Source: Pholiota molesta
Taxonomy: Eukaryota > Basidiomycota > Agaricomycetes > Agaricales > Strophariaceae
Reading direction: 5' to 3'
Length of the DNA: 64,000 bases
Assembly (NCBI GenBank): GCA_014925825.1
Contig: JACGCK010000003.1
Coordinates: 372,001-436,000 of the forward strand
Shown: positions 1-11,403 of the stretch, in pieces
Layout of the letters: every line of letters begins with the position of its first letter
Position numbering within the stretch: position 1 is the stretch's first letter
Program-made: the position numbers and the translations under genes
The notes under the pieces: generated by a model
Told to the model about the DNA's origin: nothing
The model's input: the letters and a program-made list of their open reading frames with translations, nothing else
Database searches by the model: none

Positions 1-371
1 ACTTATGCTGAGTACATAACTGACTTAAGGTTTGACTACATATAGAGCGGCTTATCGATTTTAATAGGTTCTGAAATATCCCACCTGCCGTAGGCTGTGG
101 ATATGGACCGAAACCCCACGCAGACTACCTAGTACCAATCGGGCTCATGTGGATGCCATACCGGGTGCCCATATATGCCATATAGGCCATTGTCAATCTT
201 ACCCTTGTCTTCAAACCCTGCCCCCCACAATCTAATCTCCTTCTCTCCTACGTCTATGCCACCAGCTGTGAAGGAGGATACGGGAAACTAATCACACTGC
301 CTTTACCCTTTCTTTGACTGCCAATTTGCTCCTTCGCTGGTCACATTTTTCTGGCCGCCTAATCAATTCGA
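1..371. other. Left-edge non-coding stretch
   Basis: No reading frame here looks protein-like on either strand. It precedes the first gene on the + strand and probably holds its promoter and 5' leader; pyrimidine-rich stretches lie between about 200 and 350. No tRNA, repeat or transposon signature is visible. Confidence 0.5.
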
Positions 372-1700
372 ATGGCTGCGATCACACGCCGAGTTGTTGT
401 AGATGATACCGATCCCTCAATACTCTTCGTTGGGAACTGGAGCCGTGAATTTGACCAAGGCCCCTCGGGTATAGCAAGTCCGAACGATGAACTGATTCAT
501 GGACCCGCATACAATGATACTTCAACGTCTGCGGACATAGGTTTAAGTCTATCATTTACTTTCACCGGTCTGTATCAGTTCTCGATATTGAAATACTCCA
601 TGACTTCAGTCAACTTACCGTGGTTTATGATACAGGTACGGATATCAATCTTTATGGTGGAATAAATTTTATTCCTACTGGAACTTTTGGCACATGCTCT
701 ATTGATAACAATATTTCCTCTAACTCCACCAGTTTGATGATCGCAAGCGGCATAGTGGGGACAAATAACAATCTTCTCTGCGCCTTCAGCGGGCTATCCG
801 ATGACACACACCTGTTGAATTTTGACCTCGGAGGTATAGGCAGCTATCCACTCGCACCAGGCGCAAATGGGATTCCAAATCGCGTCTGGGTAGACCGAAT
901 TGTTTACACCCCCTCAGAAAGTGTTGTTCTAGATACAGTGCCGGCTGTAATGATCTTTCCAGGAGATCCACTACTCGAATATTCAGCAGGATGGGAAACA
1001 GACATATACGATGGTGCTCTAATTACATCGGTGGAGAATGGGTCCGTTACGTTTACTTTCCAAGGTATGTGGCTAGCAGGCTTAGCAACTCACGATCCTT
1101 ACATGGCATCGCTTTCCACCCTTTTCAGGGACCTCTGTTGCCTACTATGGCATGCTGCTCAACAACTTCAGCCCGACTATACCCTCATCGGCTACATATT
1201 CTATTGACGGACAACCTCCTGTGGGGTTCTCCATCGTTGACATTCAGACTGGAACAATGCCAAATAATACACCGTTTTTCGTCTCTGGGAAGCTCATGCC
1301 TGGACAACACATCGTGACCGTTGTGAATCAAGGAAATGCGTCTGACATTCCACTCGGCCTGAAGTATCTGATCGTACAACCTAGTGCAGGCTTTGACGAT
1401 ACAAATGGTACGGCAACAGCCACAACAGCTCCGAGTGCCAACTCGGGTAGTCCTACGAAACATTCCTCTACTGCTAGAATCATAGGCGTCCCAGTGGGCG
1501 TCGTAGTGGGCCTCCTGGTCCTTGGCTTCCTTCTTCTATTTCTCCGGCGAAGGCGCCAACTGCGGCGTCGGACGCCCCAAAGATGGGCTGAACGCTTTAG
1601 GCAGACACCTCATCGAGGAGAGTTCGAAAGTCCGGATACCGACCTCAAGCATTCCACTTTCCAAGGTCCATATACCTTTTCCTATGCAGAGCCGAAATGA
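372..1700 (+). CDS. Hypothetical single-pass membrane protein with charged tail
   Basis: Three exons, 372-571, 610-1064 and 1129-1700, join in frame to a 408-residue protein. The two introns are 38 and 64 nt with GTATCA and GTATGT donors. The protein has no clear N-terminal signal peptide. Two extracellular-like halves rich in Asn, Thr, Ser and Gly, with many N-glycosylation-type sequons, are followed by a Ser/Thr/Ala linker. One membrane segment (about residues 336-358) precedes a strongly basic RRRRQLRRR stop-transfer stretch and a short cytoplasmic tail. This arrangement is common among uncharacterised Agaricomycete surface proteins. I do not recognise a catalytic domain. It could be a cell-wall sensor or adhesion protein, but that is only suggested by the topology. 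Confidence 0.8.
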
Positions 1701-2235
1701 GAACGAAATGGAGCAAGTTGTTTCTTGGACATGAGCTTTCGGTCGGTCTTTCTTTTACATCTGTTATACTGTATTTAATTGTGTTAAAGGAATCAGCTCT
1801 TTGGTGTTTGCAGAAAGTGAATATTGTGATGATCTGGGGCGGGCCCTGCTGTCGTGTTTGCATTTTTCATTGTGGTTTTATCATCGTCATTTTCCATTTA
1901 TCATGCATCTCGAAAGGAGAATATGAATCTGTAGTCTTCCGCATCTACCCAACTCTGTTTTTGTGCATATTCATTCATTCAAATTGTAATCCATGTTTCG
2001 TTTTATGTATCTAAGGAATTCCTCTTCCTGCATTCAGAATAATCATCCTGACATTGTTCATCAAACTGCAAATGTGTACACTACTTCCGTGCTCATCCCC
2101 GCTATATGATACAGAACCCATACATATGTTCAAATGGAAGTTCCTTATCTCGACCATCAATTTATGGTGGTTCAGGCGAAATCGACACCCATATCAAAGT
2201 TCCGTAGCAAAATGCTACTGATACTTCTGTGTCAT
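1701..2235. other. Convergent 3' intergenic region
   Basis: AT-rich spacer between two genes that end toward each other. It has T-rich stretches suited to 3' ends of both transcripts. The short open frames on both strands have no protein-like composition. Confidence 0.5.
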
Positions 2236-5031
2236 TTATAATTTCGATTGAATGGGCACGCTCGTTTGCCTGTATCCTGTTCCTCGTTTCATGGTCTTCG
2301 CCTGTTCACGAAGAATGCGCCGAAGCTGTTCATGGCATTAGTGAACTAATGTAAGAGATAAAATGCTGCGAAGAATTTGAATCATACTCACGATTTTGCC
2401 GGATGGGTTTTTCGGAATAGCCTCAATGAGCTCAACCCCTCCCTGTAGCCACTTGTAATTGATTTTGTGATCGGATACATGCTATAGAAGTTGTCGTCAA
2501 TAAGGGTTAAAAAACTTGTAAAAAAACAGCCAGAGGAAACCCACTTTTTCTATGGTTTGCTTGAAATCATTTTCGGAGATTTTTCCTTCCTTCATCTGTG
2601 ATAGCGCATTCGCGCTTGGAACAATAAAGGCCAGAGGTACTTCTCCGCTATACTCATCTGGAATTCCCACCACGCATGCATCTCCTACATAGGGATGTGA
2701 GAGTAAATGCGCTTCCAGCTCCGCCGGCGCTACTTGGAATCCTCGAACTTTCATAATTTCCTGTCACGAAGAAAAATGAGCAAGCCATACAAAATATGTT
2801 TATGAGCGCTCATGTACTTTTATTCGATCAAGAATGAACACTTCAAGATTTTTGATAACGACTTCGTCCCCTGTCCGCACCCAGCCATCGACAAAAGTTT
2901 CTGCCGTTCTGTAACCAACATACATTGAATCAAACATCCCGAAATAACAAGATGGTCTTTGACGCACGCAGTAGGATTCTCATAGTAACCCATCGCCATG
3001 GATGGACCCGTCACCACGAGTTCGCCAGGTTCGCCCTCAGCGGCGAGGCTGCCATCTGGCTTGACAACTTTGGCTACGACACCAGGGATCAATACACCAG
3101 CGCTACCAATTGTGCCCATCTTTCGTCCAGGTGGCAAATAGCTGACGGTGGTGGCTGTTTCTGTCAATCCTAGGCCCATTGTTAGTTGTATATTCTGGCA
3201 GCAACAAAATACGAATCCGGATATACTTACCATAACCTTGTCCAATCGATGCATTTGGAAAGATTTTAGCCATTTGCAACATCAGATCGCCACCCAGAGG
3301 TGCTGCACCAGATGTCAAGAATTTAACGTGACTAAAATCACGTCCTTTGACGGCAGGATGCTGCAGCGCGAGGTAGGTATAAGATCCAGCGCGAAATGTA
3401 ATGCCAAGTAACTACCTTGCACAAATGGACACACATAGGAGGAACTAGGCTGTTTACGAGTTGTCAACACATCGAAGCAACATAAGAGTGAATGAGGACT
3501 AACAATAAGTGGGTAATTCGATACCGAGTAATATTTTCTAAAAATTGCGTGAAATTGAACTTCGGTACAACAAGTATAGTGCCCTGAAAACAAGATAGTT
3601 AATATAAAGAGATCAAGGCTTTCATCAGGCAGATACGAACACCAGCATATAGGAAAAAGTGCATCTATTTCAGTATGTCAGAAAACCAAAATATTGGCAC
3701 TGGATATGATGGAGCGTACGATGACAACCAACCCATAGATATCTAGTCAATATGGCAAATGTTATGGTCATTATTTTGGGCAATAGTTTGATTATCTCTT
3801 ACGGAAGAAAGGAAGAACTAACAACACGACAGTTAGATACATAAATGCCATGAAATATTTCCACATACCTCCCATGGACAAGTCTCCGGGGCTGATAGGT
3901 TTATCGTGCCAATTTGGATCATCTAGTTTATGATGTACAGCTGTTTGTATGACATTCGCAATTACAGAGTAATGAGAAATTGCAACGGCCTACAATGGGT
4001 CAGTTATCGAGTAGCTTCTACAGTTTGAATTGGGCTTACCTTTGGTTTTCCTTGTAATTGATGATGGATGCTATTACTCAAGACGAAAAGTAAACAAATT
4101 TCAAAATTACATACCAGTCGTGCCACTTGAAAAAGAGAGGAAGGCAATAGTCGTCCGAGCTTCGCCTGGTTGAAACCTAACCGCCTTATAATTCTCGCCT
4201 CTGCTTCTGCCAAGTTCTATCGCATCCTTCAGGTTCGGAATAGAAGGTAAGGATATAGCTTCGTCAAGAAGAAGCAATGCTTCCTCCGGAAGCCCACATT
4301 CACTGGCAGCCTTTCTTGCCTGACTGAGGCAGGCTGGGTGAACAATAATGAGTCTGGCTTTGGCTATTAGTAACTGATGCTTTAGTTCTTCAGCAGTAAA
4401 GCTAGGATTCGCTGGACTTGTGCGAAATATCAGTATTTCTGAAGAAGCCTTTCCAAGCGTTCTCAAGCACTGACGTCACGATTCCACCCAGAATCTGAAC
4501 CCCCCAAACGGCAGTAGCGTAATCTGCGAAGTTGTGTGAGTCTTCCATAACAATGGCCATCATAAGAGCCGGTGCCCACCTATATGATTTGGGCTAAAGA
4601 GACAAACTAATGTCCGTCTTCAGACGGTGTTGATCATGAATGGCATGTGCTACAGCTGGTACATACCAACATCTCCTGGACCTATTTATATCGCGATTCG
4701 TCAGAGTTAAGGTTGACTAACGGATCATAGTCACTGTAACAAGAAGCGCACCGATATTCCACTTGATACTCAACGCGTTTGCAAGAGCATACGCCCTATT
4801 ATGGGCCTAGAAAGACGTTGACAAAATCTCCAGTAAACACGTATGCGCGGCCACAAACTTGCCACAAACCTGTTCATAAGTTACAGCGCGTCCAGTGGCA
4901 TCGTCAATAAAAAACGGGGTGTTTCGTGGCCTTATGGGTCTTCCGGGCGATTCTGTGCGAAGGATAAACTGAGGAATTGACAGGTCGTCAGGAATATGAG
5001 GAAGGGGAACTGGAGAGCGGAATTCAGTCAT
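2236..5031 (-). CDS. 4-coumarate/acyl-CoA ligase-like enzyme, peroxisomal
   Basis: ANL-family adenylate-forming enzyme that activates a carboxylic acid with ATP and joins it to CoA. Reading about 19 short exons on the minus strand gives a full family-length protein with no frame break. Visible landmarks are the P-loop SSGTTGKPK (split by an intron), the LPFFHIYG region, the adenine-binding GLTETATT, the hinge region [19 protein letters not shown], and the C-terminal PKNPSGKI with the catalytic lysine. The last residues are Ser-Lys-Leu-stop (CDS end 2236-2244), a canonical PTS1 signal, so the enzyme should act in peroxisomes. In fungi such ligases serve fatty- or aromatic-acid degradation; the substrate cannot be read from sequence. 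It diverges from MED7 across a 250-bp promoter region. Two internal exons are only about 23-24 nt long. Confidence 0.93.
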
Positions 5032-5282
5032 GGGGAATTCAAGAGATGGTAGTACAAGCCCCGCATGAATGGCTCCGATTTATATATGAGTCGGTTGAGA
5101 CCCTAGAATCGCATCAAATGGTATAGTCCCCATAAGGATCCCTAGGGACGGATCTTCTATAGAAAGGGTGGCACGAGGATAGCTGCGAGAACGATACATA
5201 CTGTTTCCAGTGTCCCGTTAAGTAATACGTTGTGGGGTAAACGACGCGGCCCGCCATCAATTCATCATGACCGCCCCTTGAC
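5032..5282. promoter_or_regulatory. Shared divergent promoter, CoA ligase and MED7
   Basis: The start codons of the ligase (-, 5031) and MED7 (+, 5283) are 251 bp apart and point away from each other, so this stretch must hold both promoters. No specific transcription-factor site could be assigned. Confidence 0.5.
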
Positions 5283-6391
5283 ATGGACGAGGACACCGCT
5301 GAGCTCAGAAATCCATTCCCTTCACCTCCATCGCACTACACCAAGTATACAACACATAATCTCAATCTCCTTGCCTTGCTAAAGGAGAGGGACCCAGAAA
5401 ATTCCAACCCTAATCAATACGATGTCCTGAAAGACCAGCATGACGTCCCAGACTGGCCACTAGTTCAACTTGAAAAACCACGAGTAGACTGGATTCTCGA
5501 GGAACCAGACGCGTATTATGACGTCTTTGGAGACAGGTGGTTTGTGCGCTAGAAGATTTATCCTCCCTCAAAGTTGAGCTCATTGAGTGTCGCTGCGCCA
5601 ATAGGTCAAGGAGAAGATTCCCTCTCTGGCGGAGCTAGGAGGACACCAACTCTATCCAGCAGATCCAACAATAGGTGCGTCTCAATGTTGCCCAAGGCAC
5701 TTTCCCCCTTGTAACAGTCCCGCTCGCGTTTTATAGACCGCCGACCCGCCCTGCGCTCCGTATTACGCTCTCTTTTAGTCAGCTATTCGGCGTTGACGGG
5801 CTCTCTTCTTTTACCACCTCCTACCACACCTGAGGTGCCTCCAGAATGGCAACGACACGTCGAATGGATTACAGTCCTGAGTCAAAATCTAATGGCTGCG
5901 GCAAACGATCTACGCCCTGTTCAGGTAACGCAGTTATCTTTGCCTCGTCAAATGTGGGATTACTCAAAAGATTGTTAGGCGCGAGGAAATCTTGAATCAA
6001 TGATGAAACGACAGCTGGAGCTTAGAAGGGAGGAGACTAGAAATATACATCAGTGCGTAATGTCGTTCTCTGACTGCTATCATCGCTGATAAAATATGAA
6101 GGAAATGTGACGAACTAAGCACAAAGCTGGCAGAGCTGCGTTCTTCCGTACAAAAGGTGCTCAAAGAGAGCAAGCCTGTAAGCATCAAATTACCACTACC
6201 TTTGTTCGCTACTCACGTCATTCGAAATGTGAAGCTTCAAGAAAATCCTGCTTCAACTCACCGAAACGATGTAAGCATGACAATCAATAATTTGACAAAT
6301 TCTATGACTGATTTCTCTGCTCCAGGCCGACGATAAAACAACGGATAGTGTTACCCATGGTGATGTTTTGAATTGGGCGGAGCAAGTATAG
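5283..6391 (+). CDS. MED7: Mediator complex subunit 7
   Basis: Subunit of the Mediator middle module, which links gene-specific activators to RNA polymerase II in the nucleus. Seven exons (5283-5543, 5605-5674, 5737-5924, 5979-6052, 6102-6177, 6235-6270, 6326-6391) join in frame to 256 residues, close to the family size. The N-terminus has the Med7 pattern of a proline-rich start (NPFPSPPSHY) and a YDVFGDRWF block followed by KIPSLAELG and QLYP. The centre carries NLMAAANDLRPVQARGNLE and a MMKRQLELRREETRN helix, equivalent to the 'NEYRPHQARETL' hallmark. A coiled coil follows (about residues 190-225), matching the part that pairs with Med21. The first intron removes an in-frame stop, which supports the model. 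Confidence 0.95.
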
Positions 6392-6837
6392 CGTCTGTTA
6401 GTATGTAAGATCCTTCAGCTTCATCCTTCAGCTTCAGCTGTGTTACTCAGTCGAATTGTTTTCCCTATATAATTATTACCATTCTATGTACCAATAATAT
6501 TCATATAGCATGTTCTTCTCGGTATTCTAAGTATGCTGGCTTTCTTTGTACGGCGCTCGTCGTCCCATCGTTGAGGTTTGCCGAATTGGCCCCAATTAAC
6601 CACTTTAAGCCAAGAGTTGGCACAAATTCTAACATTTTCCGACTATTTTCTTGATATAGGCATTTCTTGTTTGGAATGCGACACCAGACCTTCGTCTCAA
6701 ATTCCACTGCGCGTCGCGTCAATCTCGCGGTCTATCCCATTCACCTGTTATATTTTGGCTCTTGTACTCTCCCAAATTGTCTGCAAAACGTCTTTTATAT
6801 CAAACACTACAATTCTATACAATTTTGAAACACCAAC
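6392..6837. other. Intergenic region between MED7 and BCL7-like gene
   Basis: 446 bp with no credible gene. It carries the MED7 3' end, with a short direct repeat of CTTCAGCTT-type sequence near 6412-6440, and then the promoter of the next gene on the same strand. Confidence 0.5.
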
Positions 6838-7544
6838 ATGGCCACAAGACGAAGAATCGGTGTCAGTGCTGCATCGACGGAGGCTGCTCGACGTCAGCTT
6901 ATGCAGCCTGTACCTTGTTGGGAGAAAGTTTGGGTTACACCAAGTGTCATAACCTCCGGCTCTTCGTCTCTCAAAGTATACAAGTGGATCAAAACAGAGA
7001 AGACTCAGGTTAGTACTATCATTATACTGCATGTTCATGCTACGTGCAGATATTGACAACACCTCCTTAGCAATTTAGCGACGATGAAGACGAGGCAGAT
7101 GAGCCTCTAGCTCCTCTTCCTGATGAGCCCGAAGTGGTTGACGGGGACGAGGACGAACAAGACGAAGCAAGAATCGAAGTTAGCGAAGTACCACAGGTCA
7201 AAGACCTTGGAGATATGGACGCAAATCCGGACGAGCCGCCATCCAAAATGCCTTCACCAACACCTCAACTAATGATGCTAGGATCCGCTAATGACGACGA
7301 CAATCAAGGCATTGTGGAAGGCTTAGACGCGTCGCTCAAACCCATGGATGACGTCGACGAGAATGACAAGCAAGCGCTTGAAGAAGAACTCGAGTTGGAT
7401 ATCTCGGGGTTGGGTCCAGACGGTCTGCAACTAGAGGGCGCACACGATCTCTCACAATTAGATGGTCCGGACGGGCTCATTGGAGGTTCATTGATGGACG
7501 AGAGTGGCGATCCATTCGCAGGCGCAACCTCGTCGCTTTCGTGA
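6838..7544 (+). CDS. BCL7-like protein, candidate SWI/SNF-type remodeller subunit
   Basis: Two exons (6838-7008 and 7071-7544) give 214 residues. The first 60 residues match the BCL7 N-terminal pattern: a basic start (MATRRRIGVSAAS), a CWEKVWVTP block, and LKVYKWIKTEKTQ followed at once by acidic residues (QFSDDEDE). In animals this short domain defines BCL7A/B/C, subunits of BAF/SWI-SNF chromatin remodellers. The remaining 150 residues are very acidic, with many Asp, Glu, Pro and Gly, and are probably disordered. Family membership is inferred from this short block alone; the fungal role has not been established by anything in the sequence. The gene lies downstream of MED7 in the same direction. 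Confidence 0.7.
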
Positions 7545-7823
7545 GCTCGGATTTTCATGTGTCAAACCTCTGGAGATGGCTTCAGATGGATGTATTGATA
7601 TATTTCTTTGATTCTGGTACAGAGTGATTGTCTTGTGTGTAATTTGTTTTCTTCAAACAGCCGCTTCAAACGATATAACCGATCGAGTTGTTATGCTTCG
7701 CTGCAAGCAGTAGATCTGATCTGCCTTCAAGAAGTTCATTTCTATTCATTGGCCGTCAAAATACAATAGCCGGCCCATGATAATGGGGATGCTTACCAGC
7801 GACAGCGTTGTCTTCAAGCAGCT
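7545..7823. other. 3' region after BCL7-like gene
   Basis: Non-coding by composition. Contains the presumed poly(A) region of the BCL7-like gene and possibly that of a short minus-strand gene converging on it. Confidence 0.4.
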
Positions 7824-7965
7824 TTACTTCTTAGGAGCGGGATCTTGCATGCATTCACAGCTCTCAGTCCCACAGCCTTCCGACTTGGTAATGCATTGTT
7901 CAGGCTGCTTCACAGGTCAGATATCGCCAAACCATGACAAAAAATCCAATCCGTTTACTGACCAT
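7824..7965 (-). CDS. Candidate 28-residue Cys-rich (metallothionein-like) peptide
   Basis: If the minus-strand ATG at 7965-7963 is followed directly by an intron (donor GTCAGT, acceptor ending at 7908), the spliced frame reads MQPEQC, then 15 residues, then CMQDPAPKK and stop at 7824. The middle holds GCGTESCEC, so the four cysteines are spaced C-x6-C-x4-C-x-C. The CG-x2-SC-x-C core resembles fungal metallothioneins, which bind copper or zinc. The A-rich stretch before the ATG looks like a leader. Against it: the peptide is tiny, the model depends on a start codon cut off by an intron, and protein-like + strand segments lie just upstream. Confidence 0.3.
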
Positions 7966-7999
7966 CTTTCACGGGATTTGTTGGTTTAGTGGTTCAAGT

Positions 8000-8451
8000 G
8001 ATAGTGTGAAAGAAGCGTTAGAGAACTTGAGTGGGATATTCGCTTGCAATGCTTATCAGAAGTTCGCGATATCGAAAGACAACGTGATCAGCATAGAGTC
8101 TCGTCGAGTCCTCCAGGCCCAGAAGAGTCAGGATGGTGTGTTACTCGCTTATCATCTGACATTGCTAGAAGATCTGATATACGTAAAAAATGCGGCGCAG
8201 CCAGCGCAGCACAAACGCAGGGAAGTTTACCTGCGGCCGATGCTCGTAGACTCCTGTAGAAGGCTGTCATCACCAGAGACTTCGTCGTGGGAATCTAGCA
8301 AACAACAACCAAAGTTCGCATGCTCCTCGGGCGCTTAACTTCGACCAGTACTTATACGAACCATTTCGCAGTCTTACAGGAAGACTGAGGCATAGTTCTC
8401 TGAGTCCTGCATTCGATCTTTGGTCAACGTTTCAACCTCCATCACATTACG
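8000..8451 (+). other. Unresolved protein-like + strand segments
   Basis: One + frame from about 8005 to 8133 reads like a charged coiled coil (RSVRELEWDIRLQC, then SEVRDIERQRDQH). It continues without a stop to 8259. A different frame from about 8302 to 8450 reads smoothly (ALNFDQYLYEPFRSLTG and onward), and an intron with donor GTAGAC near 8247 and acceptor ending near 8298 would join the two. I found no convincing start exon, and the last segment runs into the next gene's start codon. It may be the end of an uncharacterised gene, or a broken one. Confidence 0.3.
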
Positions 8452-10201
8452 ATGAATCTCCAACAAATTGCTTTCAGAGACAATCCCAATGTTTTCTTCA
8501 TATCTCTCACAGCAGTAGCTGCTCCATTTGCACTGCGCCCGGACTCAACTTTTCTTCCTATGGTGGCCATCCTATCAATTCTACTGACATATTCGCCCAT
8601 TCTATTCAGACGTGACACAGATCATCAATGGACCAAGACGATACTTCTCGGAGCGGCACTTGCTGTCGGGAGCTCGGCCTTCAGATTGGGGGCCTCTATT
8701 GAAGCCCTTTCAACTCCCGGAGGATCCGTTGCGGCATTGTTTGGTATTTCAGCTGGACTTTCTTCGTTGAGCATCGCGTCAATTTTCGCTGCAACCAGAC
8801 TCTCCCCTCGTTTCGCCTCTCCGTGGGCGAGAGTAACCCTCTTCCCTGCTATATGGGCCACCCTTTGGTCCACAGTTTCACACATCAACCCTGTGGGTCA
8901 TCTAGCCACATGGAGTGTCGCCAATAACGCAGATGTTTATAACTGGATCACCCCGATCCTCGGACCAGCCGGCAAGGATTGGATGATTGCTGCTTGGGCG
9001 GTGGTCATCTCCGAAACCCTCACTCAATGGTTCATGGCGCCGCGAGACGGAGAGTACGCCCCTTTACTTAACACCTCTCCGACTCAACCAAATCGATCCA
9101 ACGAAAAGGTCACGAAACTATTGGGATTATTCTTAACGATCCTCCTCGTTCCATCTGGCATTGCGCCATCGCACCTACCTCTTCCCGTATCTGACATTGA
9201 CGCGTATACACCCATATCTGTCGGATGTGTGCTTCCTTCTTTCCAAAGATACCAGAAACATGTTTTAGGTCTCAAAGATTACATCGACGAGAGCAACAAG
9301 ATTCGGTCGATGGCGAGAATTATACTCTGGCCGGAAGGTGCTGTTACCTTCGATTCCGCAGAAGCCAGGGAGCTTGCATTTGCAGAGATCCGCAAGAAAA
9401 TCGAAGGGGTATATGTTGGAGTTTCCTTCGAAGAAACTGTGAATGATCCTGCCGATCCGACTGGAAGAAAACACATCACACGAACGGGAATAGCTGTGGT
9501 ATCCCAATACTCCAATGATACCCATCATATATATTATAAACGCCATCTGGTTCCAGGTAAGAAATTCAAAACCTTCCTCAACATTTTATGAAAGCTTACG
9601 AGTTTCAAATTCAGGTGGAGAATCTTATCGATTACGCCATGCTACCGAGCAACCTAGTCTCTTCGAAGCTCCCCTGCCGAAGCCTGCCAAAGATATTCCA
9701 CCCTCCAAATGGGACCCTAGTCTCAATCACACGCGACCTCTCCTATTGAGCTCGTCGATCTGCCTTGACTTTGCCATGCCGTCTCCTTTTGCTGCATTGG
9801 AAGCCAGGCCTGCTCTTATCCTCGCGCCCGCACGAACATGGGACCGCACTGTGGGCAATGCGATGTGGCTCCAAGCCAAACAGCGAGCCGCTGAATTGAA
9901 CAGTATGATATTATGGTGTGATGGGGGTGAGGGAGGTGTGAGCGGTGTAGCAGGCGGTGGCTTCGACGAAGTCACTCAAGTTGGATCTGGCTCTTTCGTC
10001 CGGACGATCGCCATTCCGCACCCATTTAACAGCAAACGAACGGTGTACGCCCGCTTTGGTGACATCAGCCTAATTTTATTCTGGATCCTTGTCATCGGAA
10101 CGCCACGAGAACGGATCGCAGCTGCCATTCAATATGCGCGAGAGAAGAGAAAGAGTATTCGAGCACCTTCCGTACCGGAAGGAAACCTGCTTGGTGATTG
10201 A
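8452..10201 (+). CDS. Apolipoprotein N-acyltransferase-like carbon-nitrogen hydrolase
   Basis: Two exons (8452-9556, 9615-10201) encode 563 residues. The N-terminal 200 residues contain several hydrophobic membrane segments; the second half is a nitrilase-superfamily (CN hydrolase) domain. The Glu-Lys-Cys triad is visible: Glu295 in LWPEGA, Lys363 in YYKRHLVPGGE, and Cys418 in SSSICLDF. A last hydrophobic segment (DISLILFWILVIG) precedes a basic tail. The order of membrane helices, CN hydrolase domain and C-terminal helix is that of bacterial Lnt, which N-acylates lipoproteins. Fungi lack bacterial lipoproteins, so the substrate here is unknown. All key residues are present, so the protein is probably active. 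Confidence 0.85.
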
Positions 10202-10415
10202 ACATGAGGCATTCATCATAAATATGCATCAAACCTCACTGAGCTTTGTCTGAATTCTCAATATGTATTCTGCTATGAGTCCCCGAGCGCTTTCGAAGTT
10301 TATGACCGTCGTTTTTTCCCCTAGTTTTGTGAATCCCGTGTGCAATATAAATCTTCGTTTTGGCACTGTAAAGAGACTGATTTATTGAGGTACCAGATTG
10401 TTATGAGTGCAATAA

Positions 10416-11344
10416 ATGAGCAAGCTCCGATGCTGTACCGGCATTATACTGCTTTCGGCAGGCCACGATGTGCTGGAGTTTGGGCACGCCTTTGCCTTGC
10501 ATTTACTGCACCTAGACACTATCAAAAGCTTGCGGCCTCCGGATTTCTCGTCTCTTCGCAAGTTCAGAGCTTGTCGATTCTGCAAGACGTCTACATCTCA
10601 CAGCAACCCATCCCAGTCAAAGCTCGGCACCAGCCTTCGTGGCTCTCTGCGCAACTTGACCTGGAAGACATCGCAAACAAGTGAACTTGGTCGGCGGGTA
10701 TTCCAGAGGAGGCGCCCGTTCTCGAAGGAACCAATAATCAAAGAGGACTGGTCTGAAGAATTCCACTTCATCACGCGAGAAGATATCGACCCCAGTTCTC
10801 CCCCTGTGCCGTCCCTCCGAGTCCCAGATCATCGTGACATCCCCGCGCCGACATTTGCTGCCTCCGGTGGCCCTCAGAAAGACCCCCCTGCGATATCCTA
10901 TAAACTCCTTCCACCTTTGATCACCTCCGATTCCCAAATAAATCGTGTTTCTATAACCACTTCGGACAGCGACGTTACCCCTACATTCGCAGAATTTGCT
11001 CAAATCACCGCTAGTTTCCCTAGACCACCAGATTATCTACCGACGCCTTTAGGAGTACGATCACCTTGTATTCCTCCTTATAGTACGCCTATTGAACCCA
11101 GTACGTTAACCATTCGTTTACACATGTCCATTAATTTGAAATCTTCCTAGGTTTTGCGCATCCGAATCCTTCACGTCCTCTCGGCACACCAAGCTTCGGC
11201 CTGAGTCGAGATTTCCCTTCCATCGCGTCACCTATTTCCGAGGCCACTCCTACTAGTATAAATTCTCTCAAACGAATCACAACTCGGGCGAAGGACATTC
11301 TACGCTTTCCATCACTCCTGTCTTCTTGGAAACACAAAGGCTAA
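10416..11344 (+). CDS. Hypothetical protein, basic C-terminus
   Basis: Two exons (10416-11100, 11151-11344) joined by a GTACGT/TAG intron give 292 residues. I do not recognise a domain. The first 60 residues include several His and Cys. The middle is rich in Pro, Ser and Thr and likely disordered. The C-terminus is basic and hydrophobic (SLKRITTRAKDILRF). An upstream start in another frame is less likely because it would stop early. It lies between the Lnt-like gene and another unknown gene, all on the + strand. Confidence 0.6.
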
Positions 11345-11403
11345 CCACTTCGAAGCCGTTATACAAAACACACGATATCGCCATATTTCCCTGTTTCTAA
11401 ATC

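Noticed and set aside
5541..5610. In-frame stop in MED7 after GDRWFV
   Set aside because: An intron (5544-5604, GTGCGC donor, TAG acceptor) removes it and restores VKEKIPSLAELG.
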